Origin: Hyphococcus sp.
GTDB lineage: Bacteria > Pseudomonadota > Alphaproteobacteria > Caulobacterales > Parvularculaceae
Length of the DNA: 64,000 nucleotides
Reading direction: 5' to 3'
Assembly: GCA_028289605.1 (NCBI GenBank)
Contig: JANQON010000009.1
Location: 310,001-374,000 of the forward strand
The notes beneath the pieces are model-generated. The model searched no databases. It was not told the DNA's origin and saw only the letters and a list, made by a program, of their open reading frames with translations. Shown here piece by piece: positions 10,148-19,846 of the stretch (positions are counted from its first letter, which is position 1; every line of letters begins with the position of its first letter). A program made the position numbers and the translations under genes.

Positions 10148-12358
10148 TCAGTCTTTTTCCTCGCGGGCGCACTCAAGATCGACCGTGGCGGCGAGATCGC
10201 TGTCGCGCCGCAAGCGGATCTTCACCGCATGGCGCGCCGCCGGGTCGCGGCCGGTGCGCTCCAGCAAATCAAGATCGACCCCCTCTCGAAGAAGGTCGTC
10301 AATCAGCTGATCGAAAATCGGTTTCAGCGCAGCGGGATCGGCGCTGCGCGCCACGTGACCGGAGTAGAGATTAACGCTGTCGCCCGGTCCATACATGTTC
10401 AGCTTCACGTTGCGCGCCATGAACCGGCTCGTCGCCGTATCCTTGTCGGTTGGATCCGTTTCCACCGTAACGAAGCCGTAGCGCCCGACCGCTGTCAGCT
10501 CTTGGCCCGACTTCGCGGCCACCACCGCGCTTTCTTCACAGACGCCGATGCCGAAACGCTCATTTTCTTCCGCACACGCAACAACCAAACGACCAAGACG
10601 ACGGGCTGTCAAAATGTTCTGATCAGCTATGCCCGAGGCAAACAACCCGACGCCTTCCTGAATGACCAATCCCTGGTGCCCGAGATCGGAAGCAACACCG
10701 TAACGCAGGGCCTCATAGGTCGACCCGCCTGCGATCATCACGCCGGAAAGCGCTGACACGGCGCCGCTGGACGCGATCAGCGCGGCCCCGTGGGCGTAGG
10801 CGCTGGCGATCGCCTGCAGGACTGCGCTCTCTTCGCCCCTGTGCAAAAGGGTTTCCACCAGCCGGATCTGGTTGCCGCCGCACATGAAAATGCTGCGCAT
10901 CGATGCGATCTTGTCGAGGATTTCCGGATTGCGCGCAGCGTATTCGACATTGTCTATGGTCACGCCGAGATCGATCGCTTCAACGCCGTTGCGTTTGAAG
11001 AAGTCGACATGCTCCTCAGCCGTGCGCCGCGCTTCCGCCGACGCTGCCGCAAATACACCGACCGGCCCCTCTCCAATCAGTTTGATGATGTCGTGTTGTT
11101 CGCGTTCTTCAAAATAGATTGGCGAAGACCCGAGTAGTATGAGCCGCGAACGCTCATTCAGGTCCATTCCGAAACCGCGCGCGCTCTTTTGATCCCGCGT
11201 TGCGAGCGCCGCCGGATCGAGCGTTTGTTTTCGGATCGAGGTGCGCATATTGATCGCAGTCATGCGCAATCCGTCCGTAGGCGTAGCGATCAGGCACCGC
11301 GAGCTTCTCTTGACGCGCTGAAAATCAACCCGCGCGCCGACGCCGGTTTTCGGATCAAAAGCGTCCAGACCGTCAGAGGCGTAATTCGCCTGCTCGCCCA
11401 ATACGAGACGCGCAATCAAATCGTAAATCGCATAGGCGCCGAAGGCGTTGCGCTGCGACCTTAAGGGCGCGCGATAGGCGATTTCACTCTTGCGGACGCG
11501 TCGCTTGCTTTCGGCGGCGGTCATGACAAAGGATTTCAAATCGATTGCGTCGCCGTCATCGAGATAGCTGAGACGGATCTGATCAAATCGGCTAGCCGGC
11601 GCGTCGATGTCTGCCCGGCGCATATCCACAAAGAAAACGCCATACTCGCCGCATACCCGCGCCGTGTCGCCGTCAACGAGGAGCGCGGTGTTTTCATCGA
11701 TGCCGAAACCGCGTTTTTGTTTGGCGTGGGCCATGGCGACGACAAGCCGGGCCAAACGGCCGCGCTTGATGAAATGTTGATCGACGATGCCGTGCGGAAA
11801 GAACCCGAGCCCTTCCCCCATCAAAAGCCCCGGCTTTTCGGGATCGTCGCTGACGCCGTGTATGACGGATTCAAACGATGTGCCGCCAAGGATCATGGCT
11901 TTGGACATAATGGCGGCGCCGGCGCTGGAGCCGGCGAGCAAACCGCCCTCCTTGAAAGCTTGTCTGATTGCGCGCAATAACGGCGTTTCTTTGCCGTTCT
12001 GGATGAGCGCGCTCACAATGTTGGACTGGTCGCCGCCGGTAAAATAGACGCTGGCGTAAGAACTCACGCGCTCGATAATCTCAGGATCATGGGCAGATTG
12101 CGCTGCGTTCTCCGCATAGACTGGAGCGACATCGACGGAAAATCCGTGGGAGGCGAAAGCCGCCTTCGTTTCCTCGCCGACCTCTACCGGCTCTGAGGAC
12201 GCCGTCGGTAAAATGAGAATCTTGCCGCCGGCGAGACGGCGCATTTCTCTGTATACGGCGCGGTTGTTGTCTTCCAGACGCCCGCCGACAATGGCCATCC
12301 GCCGGACGCGCGCCGTCGGCGCCGACGGCGCTGACGCAGCACTGAATGTGGACGCCAT
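10148..12358 (-). CDS. cphB: Tandem two-domain cyanophycinase
   Basis: 736 aa made of two cyanophycinase-like (S51 peptidase) domains; the usual enzyme is one domain of about 270-300 residues. Cyanophycinase cuts the Asp-Arg polymer cyanophycin to beta-Asp-Arg dipeptides. Domain 1 (about 18-250) has the nucleophile elbow GSSAG with Ser145, His195 in DQH, and Glu222 in GIDEN, matching the Ser/His/Glu catalytic set. Domain 2 (about 403-640) keeps a Ser (531) in a changed elbow (ASSGA) and a Glu near 608, but has Asn581 where the His should be (DQN). Only the first domain is therefore expected to be active. It lies 8 bases after cphA in the same operon. Family is sure; the role of domain 2 is inferred. 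Confidence 0.9.
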   Translation of the reverse strand: MASTFSAASAPSAPTARVRRMAIVGGRLEDNNRAVYREMRRLAGGKILILPTASSEPVEVGEETKAAFASHGFSVDVAPVYAENAAQSAHDPEIIERVSSYASVYFTGGDQSNIVSALIQNGKETPLLRAIRQAFKEGGLLAGSSAGAAIMSKAMILGGTSFESVIHGVSDDPEKPGLLMGEGLGFFPHGIVDQHFIKRGRLARLVVAMAHAKQKRGFGIDENTALLVDGDTARVCGEYGVFFVDMRRADIDAPASRFDQIRLSYLDDGDAIDLKSFVMTAAESKRRVRKSEIAYRAPLRSQRNAFGAYAIYDLIARLVLGEQANYASDGLDAFDPKTGVGARVDFQRVKRSSRCLIATPTDGLRMTAINMRTSIRKQTLDPAALATRDQKSARGFGMDLNERSRLILLGSSPIYFEEREQHDIIKLIGEGPVGVFAAASAEARRTAEEHVDFFKRNGVEAIDLGVTIDNVEYAARNPEILDKIASMRSIFMCGGNQIRLVETLLHRGEESAVLQAIASAYAHGAALIASSGAVSALSGVMIAGGSTYEALRYGVASDLGHQGLVIQEGVGLFASGIADQNILTARRLGRLVVACAEENERFGIGVCEESAVVAAKSGQELTAVGRYGFVTVETDPTDKDTATSRFMARNVKLNMYGPGDSVNLYSGHVARSADPAALKPIFDQLIDDLLREGVDLDLLERTGRDPAARHAVKIRLRRDSDLAATVDLECAREEKD

Positions 12359-12366
12359 GATGACCC

Positions 12367-15105
12367 CTAATCCCGAAGCGCCAGCCGCACGCCGCGCTCA
12401 TCCCTCACAATGCGATATCCGTCAGGCACGTCGATGTCGGATACAGGATTGGCAGCTTCGTCGATTCGCTCCTCGGATTTATCGGCTGGGGAAAAATAGA
12501 TGATCCGCTTCCATGCCCGGGCGACGGCCGCGGCGAATAACAGCACCAGATCGTTGCGCCGCGCGAGTTCCAGAGCGCGATCGATAGCGTCTAATTCTCC
12601 CGGAATCACCTCGATGGCGTCCGGCGCCACGCCGGCGGCGATCAGCGCGTCCCGCATCATCTCCGGGATTTCCCGCGGCTCGCGTCCGCGCAAATCATCG
12701 TCCGTATGGCAGATATAGATATCAAATTTTCCGGCGACCGCGCGCGCATTCGCCGTGACGTCCTCATCGCGACGATCGCCCGGACATGTGACGCAGACGA
12801 TTTTCTTGCCGCGCGGCTCCAGCCGTTGGACGAGGTCGGCCATCGACGCGATCGCGGCTTCGTTGTGGCCGTAATCGAGAATGACCCGAAACCCGTGCTC
12901 GTCGAACACGTTCATTCGGCCCGGCGACTGGTAGAAGGAATTATTGAACGTGCGCAACCCGGCCCGGATCTGGTCGAGCGTCAGCCCGAGGGAATAGGCC
13001 ATGGCTGCTGCGAACATGGCGTTTTCAACATTGTGGGTCGCCTTGCCTTCAATGGTCGCAGGGATCAAATGCGTCCAGATCAGGGGGATCTGGCTCTCGT
13101 GGTCATAAAGGACAATCTGTTCGCCATTGGCGCCCCGCTCCAAGACGACCGCCCGATGACCGAGCTTGATATGTTCCTGCACCAGCGCGTTGCCGGGGTT
13201 GCGCGATACGTAACAGATATGTTTCGCCGGGCTGTGTTCGGCCATTTTGAGGGTATAGATATTGTCCGCATTGAGAACAGCTGTATCGCGCGCAACTTCC
13301 ACAACCAGGCGTTTGACCCTCGCCAAATCGTCCAGCGTGTCAACGCCGCCCATGCCCAAGTGATCTGAGCTGACATTCAAGACGGCGCCGACATCGCAAT
13401 ATTGATAGCCAAGCCCCGCACGGACGATGCCGCCCCGTGCGGTTTCCATGACGGCGATATCAACATCCGGGTCGCGCAACACCATGCTGGCCGCCGTCGG
13501 CCCGGTCATGTCGCCTTTCACGGTGACATTGCCGTCGATCGAAACAGCGTCCGTGCTGGTCTGACCGACGACATGGCCGGACATTTTCAATATGTGCCCG
13601 AGCATGCGCGACGTGGTCGTCTTGCCGTTGGTGCCCGTCAGGGCGGCGATCGGAATGCAGCTGGGCTCGCCCGGCGGAAACAGCATGTCCATAACCGCGC
13701 CGCCGACATCGCGCGGTTCGCCCTCGGACGGCGAGATATGCATTCGAATGCCGGGACCGGCGTTGATTTCACAAATGGCGCCGCCGGTCTCGCGATAACT
13801 TGTGGTGATATCGGTCGTCAAGAAATCAACTCCGCCGATATCAAGACCGACTGCCTTGATCGCCCGCTCGGCCATAAGCTTGTTGTCTGGATGAATGGTT
13901 TCGGTGACGTCGACCGCGGTGCCGCCGGTCGAAAGGTTGGCCGTGCGGCGAAGATAGGCCTCGCGCCCTTCTTCCAACACGCTATCCGGTCTTAGTCCCT
14001 GGCCGTCGAGCATGCGCAGCGCGCCCTTGTCGAGTTCAAGGCGCGTCAACATGTTTTCATGACCGACGCCGCGGCGCGGATCCTGATTTTCTTTTTCGAC
14101 AAGCTCTTCGATCGTCGATCGGCCGTCGCCCACGACGCGAGCAGGAACCCGTTTCGCCGCCGCCACAAGGTTTCCGTCAACAACGAGAAGCCGGTGGTCG
14201 GCGCCGGGTATCATCTGCTCGACGACCACGCCGGAGCCTTCTTTCGCCGCTTTGTCGAAGGCGTCCCAGACGTCGTCTTCGTTTTTCAAGTTGATGGAAA
14301 CACCGCGGCCGTGATTGCCGTCAACCGGTTTTACGACAACCGGGTAGCCGATGCGTTCCGCGGCGGCCACCGCGGCTTTTTCGTCCCGCACATAGCGTTG
14401 CTCGGGCACCGGAAGGCCGAGATCATACAAGAGCTGAGTGCAGAACTCCTTGTCTTTTGCGATGTCGACCGCCGTATTCGACGTCTGACTGGTGAGCGCC
14501 GCCTCAATGCGCTTTTGGTATTTTCCCTGACCCAATTGGATGAGGCTGTCTTCGTTTAGGCGGATCCAAGGGATGTCGCGCTCTTCGGCGGCCTTAACAA
14601 GCGCCATCGCCGAGGGGCCAAGGCTGCGTCTCGAGGCGAAGTCGAAAAAGTCGTCAATCTCATCCATGAGGTTGAACTTGCCGGCGGGACCGGGATCGAC
14701 CAGTTCCAGCACTATCAGGCGCGCCAGGTCGCCCGCTTCCAGACCGATGCGGCGCGACACATACCCGAACAGCACCTCGACAACGCCGTCCTCGCCCGCC
14801 GGCTCGGACCTGGCGATGTCCGTCGGCGCCGCCGCCAGTTTCTGAAGCGTCAGCGCCACGCGGGCGACGACCTCGCCGAGGTCGCAATCGCGCGCGCTGC
14901 GCATGCGGTCGACAAACGCCTCGCCTGCGTCCGTTTTCTCCTGGGCGAGGCCCGGCAATGCTTCAATCAGCGGTTCTATAAGCCGGTCGCCGAAATCGGC
15001 GGCGCACCGATCGGCGAACTTGCCGAGATCAAGGGTGAACCGAATAAGCGGTTTCTTTGCAAAGATGTTGGGCCCAACATACACGGACGTCGAACGCAGT
15101 TTCAT
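12367..15105 (-). CDS. cphA: Cyanophycin synthetase
   Basis: 912 aa, the usual length for CphA1-type enzymes. It polymerises Asp and Arg using ATP. There is an N-terminal domain, an ATP-grasp domain at about 225-480 (VVKPVDGNHGRGVS) and a Mur-ligase-like domain from about 490 with the P-loop GTNGKTTTSRM. The C-terminal part carries DYGHNEAAIASM and CPGDRRDED, typical of Mur ligases. It is the first gene of an operon with the double cyanophycinase, so synthesis and breakdown are co-encoded. The divergent neighbour is an M14 deacylase-like gene. The last 30 residues are a variable tail. Nothing key appears missing. Confidence 0.95.
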   Translation of the reverse strand: MKLRSTSVYVGPNIFAKKPLIRFTLDLGKFADRCAADFGDRLIEPLIEALPGLAQEKTDAGEAFVDRMRSARDCDLGEVVARVALTLQKLAAAPTDIARSEPAGEDGVVEVLFGYVSRRIGLEAGDLARLIVLELVDPGPAGKFNLMDEIDDFFDFASRRSLGPSAMALVKAAEERDIPWIRLNEDSLIQLGQGKYQKRIEAALTSQTSNTAVDIAKDKEFCTQLLYDLGLPVPEQRYVRDEKAAVAAAERIGYPVVVKPVDGNHGRGVSINLKNEDDVWDAFDKAAKEGSGVVVEQMIPGADHRLLVVDGNLVAAAKRVPARVVGDGRSTIEELVEKENQDPRRGVGHENMLTRLELDKGALRMLDGQGLRPDSVLEEGREAYLRRTANLSTGGTAVDVTETIHPDNKLMAERAIKAVGLDIGGVDFLTTDITTSYRETGGAICEINAGPGIRMHISPSEGEPRDVGGAVMDMLFPPGEPSCIPIAALTGTNGKTTTSRMLGHILKMSGHVVGQTSTDAVSIDGNVTVKGDMTGPTAASMVLRDPDVDIAVMETARGGIVRAGLGYQYCDVGAVLNVSSDHLGMGGVDTLDDLARVKRLVVEVARDTAVLNADNIYTLKMAEHSPAKHICYVSRNPGNALVQEHIKLGHRAVVLERGANGEQIVLYDHESQIPLIWTHLIPATIEGKATHNVENAMFAAAMAYSLGLTLDQIRAGLRTFNNSFYQSPGRMNVFDEHGFRVILDYGHNEAAIASMADLVQRLEPRGKKIVCVTCPGDRRDEDVTANARAVAGKFDIYICHTDDDLRGREPREIPEMMRDALIAAGVAPDAIEVIPGELDAIDRALELARRNDLVLLFAAAVARAWKRIIYFSPADKSEERIDEAANPVSDIDVPDGYRIVRDERGVRLALRD

Positions 15106-15326
15106 GGCGAACTCCTGTCAGGGCGGGTTCGCGACGGCGCGGCCCAGTGACGGCGGCGAATTTTTGATCAATACGCCCCTTTTCCCTGTCATAATGTTTC
15201 AATAATTAGGGTTGAACGTCAATTGTTGCGATGCGAAAAAGCGCCTTTTTGATTGCTGAAACAGACGCTTAAACTACCCATTGCAAAATCGCCGGGCGGC
15301 TTGCCGCGCAAAACAGACAAAGATCG
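15106..15326. other. Divergent promoter region of cphA and the M14 gene
   Basis: 221 bases between divergent starts, AT-rich around 15160-15250 (a run near ATAATGTTTCAATAATTAGG). It probably holds both promoters. No clear palindromic operator was found. Confidence 0.4.
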
Positions 15327-16472
15327 ATGAACAGATTGAATGAAGACGCGCCGGAATTAGAGATGGACAAACCGCCCTTTCGGCGCAGGCAGGTTGGGCT
15401 AGGCGCTGATCGCACCGGCGAAGAACGGAACCTGGATATTTTGTCCTTCGGCGAGCCCGGCGCCCGCCCCAAAGCCTACCTGCAAACAGCCCTGCACGCA
15501 GACGAGCTCCCCGGAATGCTGGTGATGCGCCGCCTCATCGACGCGTTGTCGTCTTACGCGGCGCGCGGCGATGTCATTGGCGAGATCGTCCTTGTTCCCG
15601 TGGCGAACCCGATCGGCCTCGCCCAGCTGGAGGGCGATTATATGCAGGGCCGCGTAGAGCGCGGCACGGATCGCAACTTCAATCGCGGCTTTCCGGACCT
15701 GGCGCGCCTGATCCGCACAAAGATCGAACCCAAGCTAGGCGACGACCCAACGGAAAATACAGCTATCATCAGAAAAGCGATGCGCAAAGCCCTCGCAAAG
15801 ATTGATCTTGCCGACGCGTTTGAAAAACTGCAGCTAACGCTGATTCAGAACGCCTGCGACGCTGACATCGTGTTGGACTTGCATGCAGACAATCAGGCGC
15901 TGGTTCATCTCTACACCGGAAAGGCGCTGTGGCCCGACGCCACCGACCTTGCGGCGGAAATAGACGCGCGCGCTGTGCTCTTGTGCGATTATTCCGGCGA
16001 CGGTCCATTCGACGAAGCCTGCGGCGGCCCATGGTGGACGCTGTCGGACCTGTTTCCGGACCTACCGATTCCACCGGCCTGCCTCTCCGCTACGGTGGAG
16101 TTGCGGTCAAACAACGACGTCAACAGCGACCTGGCGGCGCGCGACGCTGACGCCATCCTGCGGTTCCTGGAACGGCGCGGATGCCTGAAAGGCGATCCCG
16201 GCGCGCTGCCGAGACTGATCGGAAACGCCGTTCCCGTTAACGCTATGCGCCGCTTGAAGGCATCCATCGAAGGCGTCATCGACTACAAGCTGAGGCTGGG
16301 CGACACCGTGAGGAAGGGCGATGTTATCGCCGACATCGTTCCGGTCATGGGCGATCCGGAAACCATTGTCGCGCCCATCGACGGGCTCTTGTTCGCGCGC
16401 CACGACCAGACCTGGGCCTGGCCGGGCAAGACAATCGGAAAAGTCGCGGGGCGGAACGACGCTGACGCTTAG
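15327..16472 (+). CDS. M14-type succinylglutamate desuccinylase/aspartoacylase family protein
   Basis: 381 aa. Zinc-carboxypeptidase fold of the AstE/AspA branch: the first zinc ligands are in LHADELPG (His and Glu), a later His is in DLHAD, and the likely catalytic Glu is in ATVELR. The C-terminus (about 295-375) resembles a biotinyl/lipoyl-like sandwich seen in this branch (RLGDTVRKGDVIADIVPV). Such enzymes remove an acyl group from amino acids. Being divergent from cphA-cphB, it may process an acylated amino acid or peptide linked to arginine/aspartate metabolism; that link is inferred only from position. It is not the arginine succinyltransferase pathway enzyme by context, since no ast genes are nearby. 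Confidence 0.8.
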   Translation: MNRLNEDAPELEMDKPPFRRRQVGLGADRTGEERNLDILSFGEPGARPKAYLQTALHADELPGMLVMRRLIDALSSYAARGDVIGEIVLVPVANPIGLAQLEGDYMQGRVERGTDRNFNRGFPDLARLIRTKIEPKLGDDPTENTAIIRKAMRKALAKIDLADAFEKLQLTLIQNACDADIVLDLHADNQALVHLYTGKALWPDATDLAAEIDARAVLLCDYSGDGPFDEACGGPWWTLSDLFPDLPIPPACLSATVELRSNNDVNSDLAARDADAILRFLERRGCLKGDPGALPRLIGNAVPVNAMRRLKASIEGVIDYKLRLGDTVRKGDVIADIVPVMGDPETIVAPIDGLLFARHDQTWAWPGKTIGKVAGRNDADA

Positions 16473-16486
16473 GCCGGCGGCGCCTG

Positions 16487-17629
16487 TTAAGCCGCGGCCA
16501 CCAGAGCGGCGCGCTTGTAAACAATCGTCGCCTCAGCGCCGCCGTTTTTGCGAGGCGCGATCTTAAATCGGGCGTCGCTGAGGTCGGCAATGGTCGACAC
16601 CAGCGCAAGGCCAAGCCCAACGCCGTCATGAGCCCGAGCGTAACTTTCGTCGCCCTGCCTGAACGGCTCCATAATTTGACTTAGCTGATCAGCAGAAAGC
16701 TGTTTGCCGGTGTTGTTGACCCGCACGCCGACGCGGTCGCGTTCGCACTTGACGATAATACTCACATGGCCGTCTTTCTGATTGAACTTCACCGCATTCG
16801 TGAGCAGCTCCTTCAACGCAAGACGTACGTTTTCTTCGCTCGATTCGATATTGACCTGATTGCGCAGTGAATCGATTGAAACTGTCACGTTTTTCTGTAT
16901 CGCATACGGACGAACATCTTCGACCTCTTCGCGAATAATATCAATCAGATTGACCGTGTCGCCGCTATTGGCGTCGGACGCCTCCGAGCGTAACCGCGAA
17001 AACTCCAAAATGCGGCTCACAAGCGCCAGCATTTGCTGGCCGCTCGCCTGGATTTGCTTAAGGTGCTCGAAGGACGCTTCATCATCGCTTTTGGGCGGAT
17101 TGGACTCAATCGCGCTCGCGAGCCCGATGATGTGATGAAGCGGCGTGCGCAGTTCATGGTTCATGATAGCAAGAAAGGCCGAACGCGCCTTTTCGCTGCT
17201 GTCAGCCGCTCCGGCTTCATTGATGTCCTGCGCAATATCTACAGACTGATAATTATATTCCTCCAACGCCATGGACAGTGCGGACTTAATGTCTTCTATA
17301 TCGCACGGTTTGCGCAGAAACCGCATGACCTTGCCCTCATTGATGGCGGCGATGGCGGTTTCCTGGTCCGCATTGCCGGTCAGCATCAGGCGGCGAATCT
17401 TGGGCGCTTCCGTCTTCACGCGTTTCAAGAGTTCAATACCGTTCATGTCCGGCATCTGCATATCGGCGACGATCACCGCTATGTTCGGGTCCGTTTCGAT
17501 CACCTTCAGCGCCTCAGGCCCGCTCAGCGCGGTCTCAATCTCGAACGCGCCGGAAAGCCGGCGCCGCAGGCCGGATAGAAGCCGTTCTTCATCGTCAACA
17601 AGGAGAACTTTGTTAGGCTGCGAAGACAT
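16487..17629 (-). CDS. Response regulator fused to histidine kinase (REC-HisKA-HATPase)
   Basis: 380 aa, soluble. An N-terminal receiver (phospho-acceptor Asp in VADMQMPDMNG, conserved Lys in LRKPCD) is followed by HisKA (His in MNHELRTPLHH) and an HATPase domain (ELLTNAVKFN, DGVGLGLAL). It is the last gene of a three-gene minus-strand operon after the H-NOX sensor and a PAS kinase, overlapping the latter by 17 bases. It is expected to receive phosphate from that kinase and relay or modulate the NO signal. Its output partner is not in the window. Confidence 0.9.
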   Translation of the reverse strand: MSSQPNKVLLVDDEERLLSGLRRRLSGAFEIETALSGPEALKVIETDPNIAVIVADMQMPDMNGIELLKRVKTEAPKIRRLMLTGNADQETAIAAINEGKVMRFLRKPCDIEDIKSALSMALEEYNYQSVDIAQDINEAGAADSSEKARSAFLAIMNHELRTPLHHIIGLASAIESNPPKSDDEASFEHLKQIQASGQQMLALVSRILEFSRLRSEASDANSGDTVNLIDIIREEVEDVRPYAIQKNVTVSIDSLRNQVNIESSEENVRLALKELLTNAVKFNQKDGHVSIIVKCERDRVGVRVNNTGKQLSADQLSQIMEPFRQGDESYARAHDGVGLGLALVSTIADLSDARFKIAPRKNGGAEATIVYKRAALVAAA

Positions 17630-18980
17630 TTTTCTGCTCCATATTGATCTCGGTCGCCGTCGCTTCGCGCGGCAGTCTGATCACGAATGTTGTTGAAAAG
17701 CCGTCGATTTCCGCCAGCGTCAGGACGCCGCCATGTCCCTTAACAATGCAGTCCTTGGCCAGGGCGAGACCCTGCCCCGTGCCCTTGCCGACGCTTTTCG
17801 TCGTGAAGAAGGGATCGAAAATTTTTGCGCGGAGCGACTCCGGCACGCCGGGACCGTTGTCACTGATCATGATCGACACGAATTTGTCGTCGTATGAAGA
17901 TCCGATCCGGATTCGACCCGTCTCTGGTTTGGCTTCTTCGATGGCGTCAATGGCGTTGATGACAATGTTGAGCAGAACTTGTTGCACCTGGCCGCGCCGG
18001 CATTTGATCGGCGGCAGGGCTTCTTCAAGGTGAAAGTCCACTTTCGCTACGTTTTTGTGTCGATTCTTGCACAGCGTGACGACATTCTCGACGATCTTGT
18101 TGAGGTCGGCGTCTTCTTTGTCGCCGGTGCCGGGATGGGCGAATTCTTTCATCAACAGAACGATATCGCGGACCTGGCAGATCCCCTCCCGCGATTCCGT
18201 CAGCGCCGCGAAAATTTCCGCAACGAGCGTCTCCAGACCGATTTTCTCGTTGAATGCCTTAATCGCGTTCGTCTCTTCGACATAAGCGCCGTCGGCGGCG
18301 GACGCCGTCATCAGGTGATTATAGAGAACGTAAGCCTTGTGAATCTGCTTCAAGGCGTCTTTGAGATAGTCGAGATTGTCGCCGATGAACTGGATCGGCG
18401 TATTGATTTCGTGGGCGATGCCAGCGGATAACGCGCCGATCGCTTCAAGGCGACGGGCCTCGTCCATTTGCTGCTCGACCTGCTTGCGCTGGTCTTCGGC
18501 CCTGAGGCGCCGCGAAATGTCGTGAAAGATCAACAAATACTGCACATCGCCGGAGATCGGTCCGGCGAAGCCGCGGATTTCCGCCGGAAAGGTCTCCCCC
18601 GTCGGCCGGCGCGCATCGATCCGTTCGATGAAGAAATCGCCGCTGTAATCCGGCGGGATCTTTTCCTCAATCGCCGGAAAGAACTCATTCAGCCGCCGCC
18701 CGGCAAGATCCGCCTGTTGTGAGTCCAGCGCATGTTCGCAGGCGGAGTTGGTGTTGAGGATCGAAAGGTCCTGCGCGCACAGTACGATGCCGTCCGGAGC
18801 GACGGCCATAATCTCTGTAAAGAGATTGTTTGCAGTCTTTAGGTCGGTCGCAACTTTTTCCAGCGCCTCATGCTGTTGGTAGAGGAGCCGCGCCTTGTCT
18901 TCCAGCAGGCGCTCTGCTTCCAGCCGGCTCGCTTTTTCGCGCTCAGCAATCGCTTTGTAGATTTCCAGCCGTTCGCTCAT
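17613..18980 (-). CDS. Soluble PAS histidine kinase partnered with H-NOX
   Basis: 455 aa. An N-terminal coiled coil (about 1-50, Glu/Lys/Ala-rich) is followed by a PAS domain (FTEIMAVAPDGIVLC), then HisKA with His in GIAHEINTPIQF and an HATPase domain with DNGPGVP and GKGTGQGLALAK. There are no membrane segments, so it is cytoplasmic. It overlaps the H-NOX gene (ATGA type) and the downstream REC-kinase. In such operons the NO-bound H-NOX protein inhibits or alters the kinase; here this is inferred from the operon. Confidence 0.9.
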   Translation of the reverse strand: MSERLEIYKAIAEREKASRLEAERLLEDKARLLYQQHEALEKVATDLKTANNLFTEIMAVAPDGIVLCAQDLSILNTNSACEHALDSQQADLAGRRLNEFFPAIEEKIPPDYSGDFFIERIDARRPTGETFPAEIRGFAGPISGDVQYLLIFHDISRRLRAEDQRKQVEQQMDEARRLEAIGALSAGIAHEINTPIQFIGDNLDYLKDALKQIHKAYVLYNHLMTASAADGAYVEETNAIKAFNEKIGLETLVAEIFAALTESREGICQVRDIVLLMKEFAHPGTGDKEDADLNKIVENVVTLCKNRHKNVAKVDFHLEEALPPIKCRRGQVQQVLLNIVINAIDAIEEAKPETGRIRIGSSYDDKFVSIMISDNGPGVPESLRAKIFDPFFTTKSVGKGTGQGLALAKDCIVKGHGGVLTLAEIDGFSTTFVIRLPREATATEINMEQKNVFAA

Positions 18981-19525
18981 GCCGCCGCCCGCTCAATAGA
19001 AAATTCAATGACCGAATTCGGATCAACCTCTTTGACGACCCTGCCCACCGTCGCGGCCTCACCGAAATGGGCGAGGCATCCGCGGATGAGTCCTTCGCAA
19101 AAGTCGCCGAGATGGCGCGACGACGTGTAGACCATGACGAACCGGGACGGCGTATGTTCGATGACCTCGAACCGCGGCAGTTCCGCATCCGGATAGAGCT
19201 GGCGGACTTCCACATGAATCTTGTCTTCTACCGACGCCAGAAAGTCGAAAGCATTATCAGCGTCGCGGAACATGGCCGGAAACCCATCCGCAAACCGTCC
19301 GAACAAGTGCTCGCCAAAAACAAGCAGCAGCCTGGAAACGTCCGTCCCGGTCTTTTCCGCCAGCGACCCCAAAAGCGCCGCCATCTCGCAAACAGGGTAA
19401 GTCCCTGTCGCGGTATAGACGCCTTTGGAGGCGATTTCCGAGCAGTTTATGACGTCCTGCAGAAACTCCGGCGAGTGTTGCTCCTCGACGAAGGAAAAGA
19501 ATTCCGTGAATACAACGCCCTTCAT
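18977..19525 (-). CDS. hnoX: H-NOX heme nitric-oxide sensor
   Basis: 182 aa from the ATG at 19525; the frame extends to a TTG at 19552, but MKGVVFTEF is the usual H-NOX start. It binds heme and senses NO in the cytoplasm. The expected proximal heme ligand is His104 in DKIHVEV, and the porphyrin-binding YxSxR motif is Y133-S135-R137 (YTSSR). Length and motif spacing match the stand-alone bacterial family. It is the first gene of the operon with the two kinases. A Tyr able to form a distal hydrogen bond, as in O2-binding members, cannot be judged without alignment. Confidence 0.93.
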   Translation of the reverse strand: MKGVVFTEFFSFVEEQHSPEFLQDVINCSEIASKGVYTATGTYPVCEMAALLGSLAEKTGTDVSRLLLVFGEHLFGRFADGFPAMFRDADNAFDFLASVEDKIHVEVRQLYPDAELPRFEVIEHTPSRFVMVYTSSRHLGDFCEGLIRGCLAHFGEAATVGRVVKEVDPNSVIEFSIERAAA

Positions 19526-19846
19526 GGCCCGCCCCGCTTCGCAATCAGCCAAGGGAAAGGCATTAACACCAATGAGTTGCGTTTTCGTTTAGGGGTTCTG
19601 CAGACTATTTGATCAAAATGAAAAAACGCGGAGATTGAGCACGGACGCGCGGCGCCCGAACGCCGAGAACCGTTTTTAGCGATTGCGTTAATCGACCTTT
19701 AGCATGTCGGCGGCGCGCCGCGCCCGACGACCTAGGCCCATATCCGCCGATCGCGGCGCCGGCGCCTTTCAACCTGTCGCCCAAAACGGCTTCGGCAGCC
19801 GACCCGATCGGGGCCGGCTGCCGAACCATCCGCGGCGTGGGAGGGA
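19526..19846. other. Intergenic gap before TonB receptor 3' end
   Basis: 321 bases. It contains the hnoX promoter zone near 19550-19620 (AT-rich) and the hairpin listed separately at 19791-19825. Short frames here are not supported. Confidence 0.4.
19791..19825 (-). terminator. Hairpin terminator-like structure after TonB receptor gene
   Basis: Perfect 11-base inverted repeat, TTCGGCAGCCG (19791-19801) with CGGCTGCCGAA (19815-19825), around a 13-base loop, 22 bases past the receptor stop. On the minus strand it is followed by a short T run (CGTTTT). Stem and position are seen; the terminator role is inferred. Confidence 0.6.
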
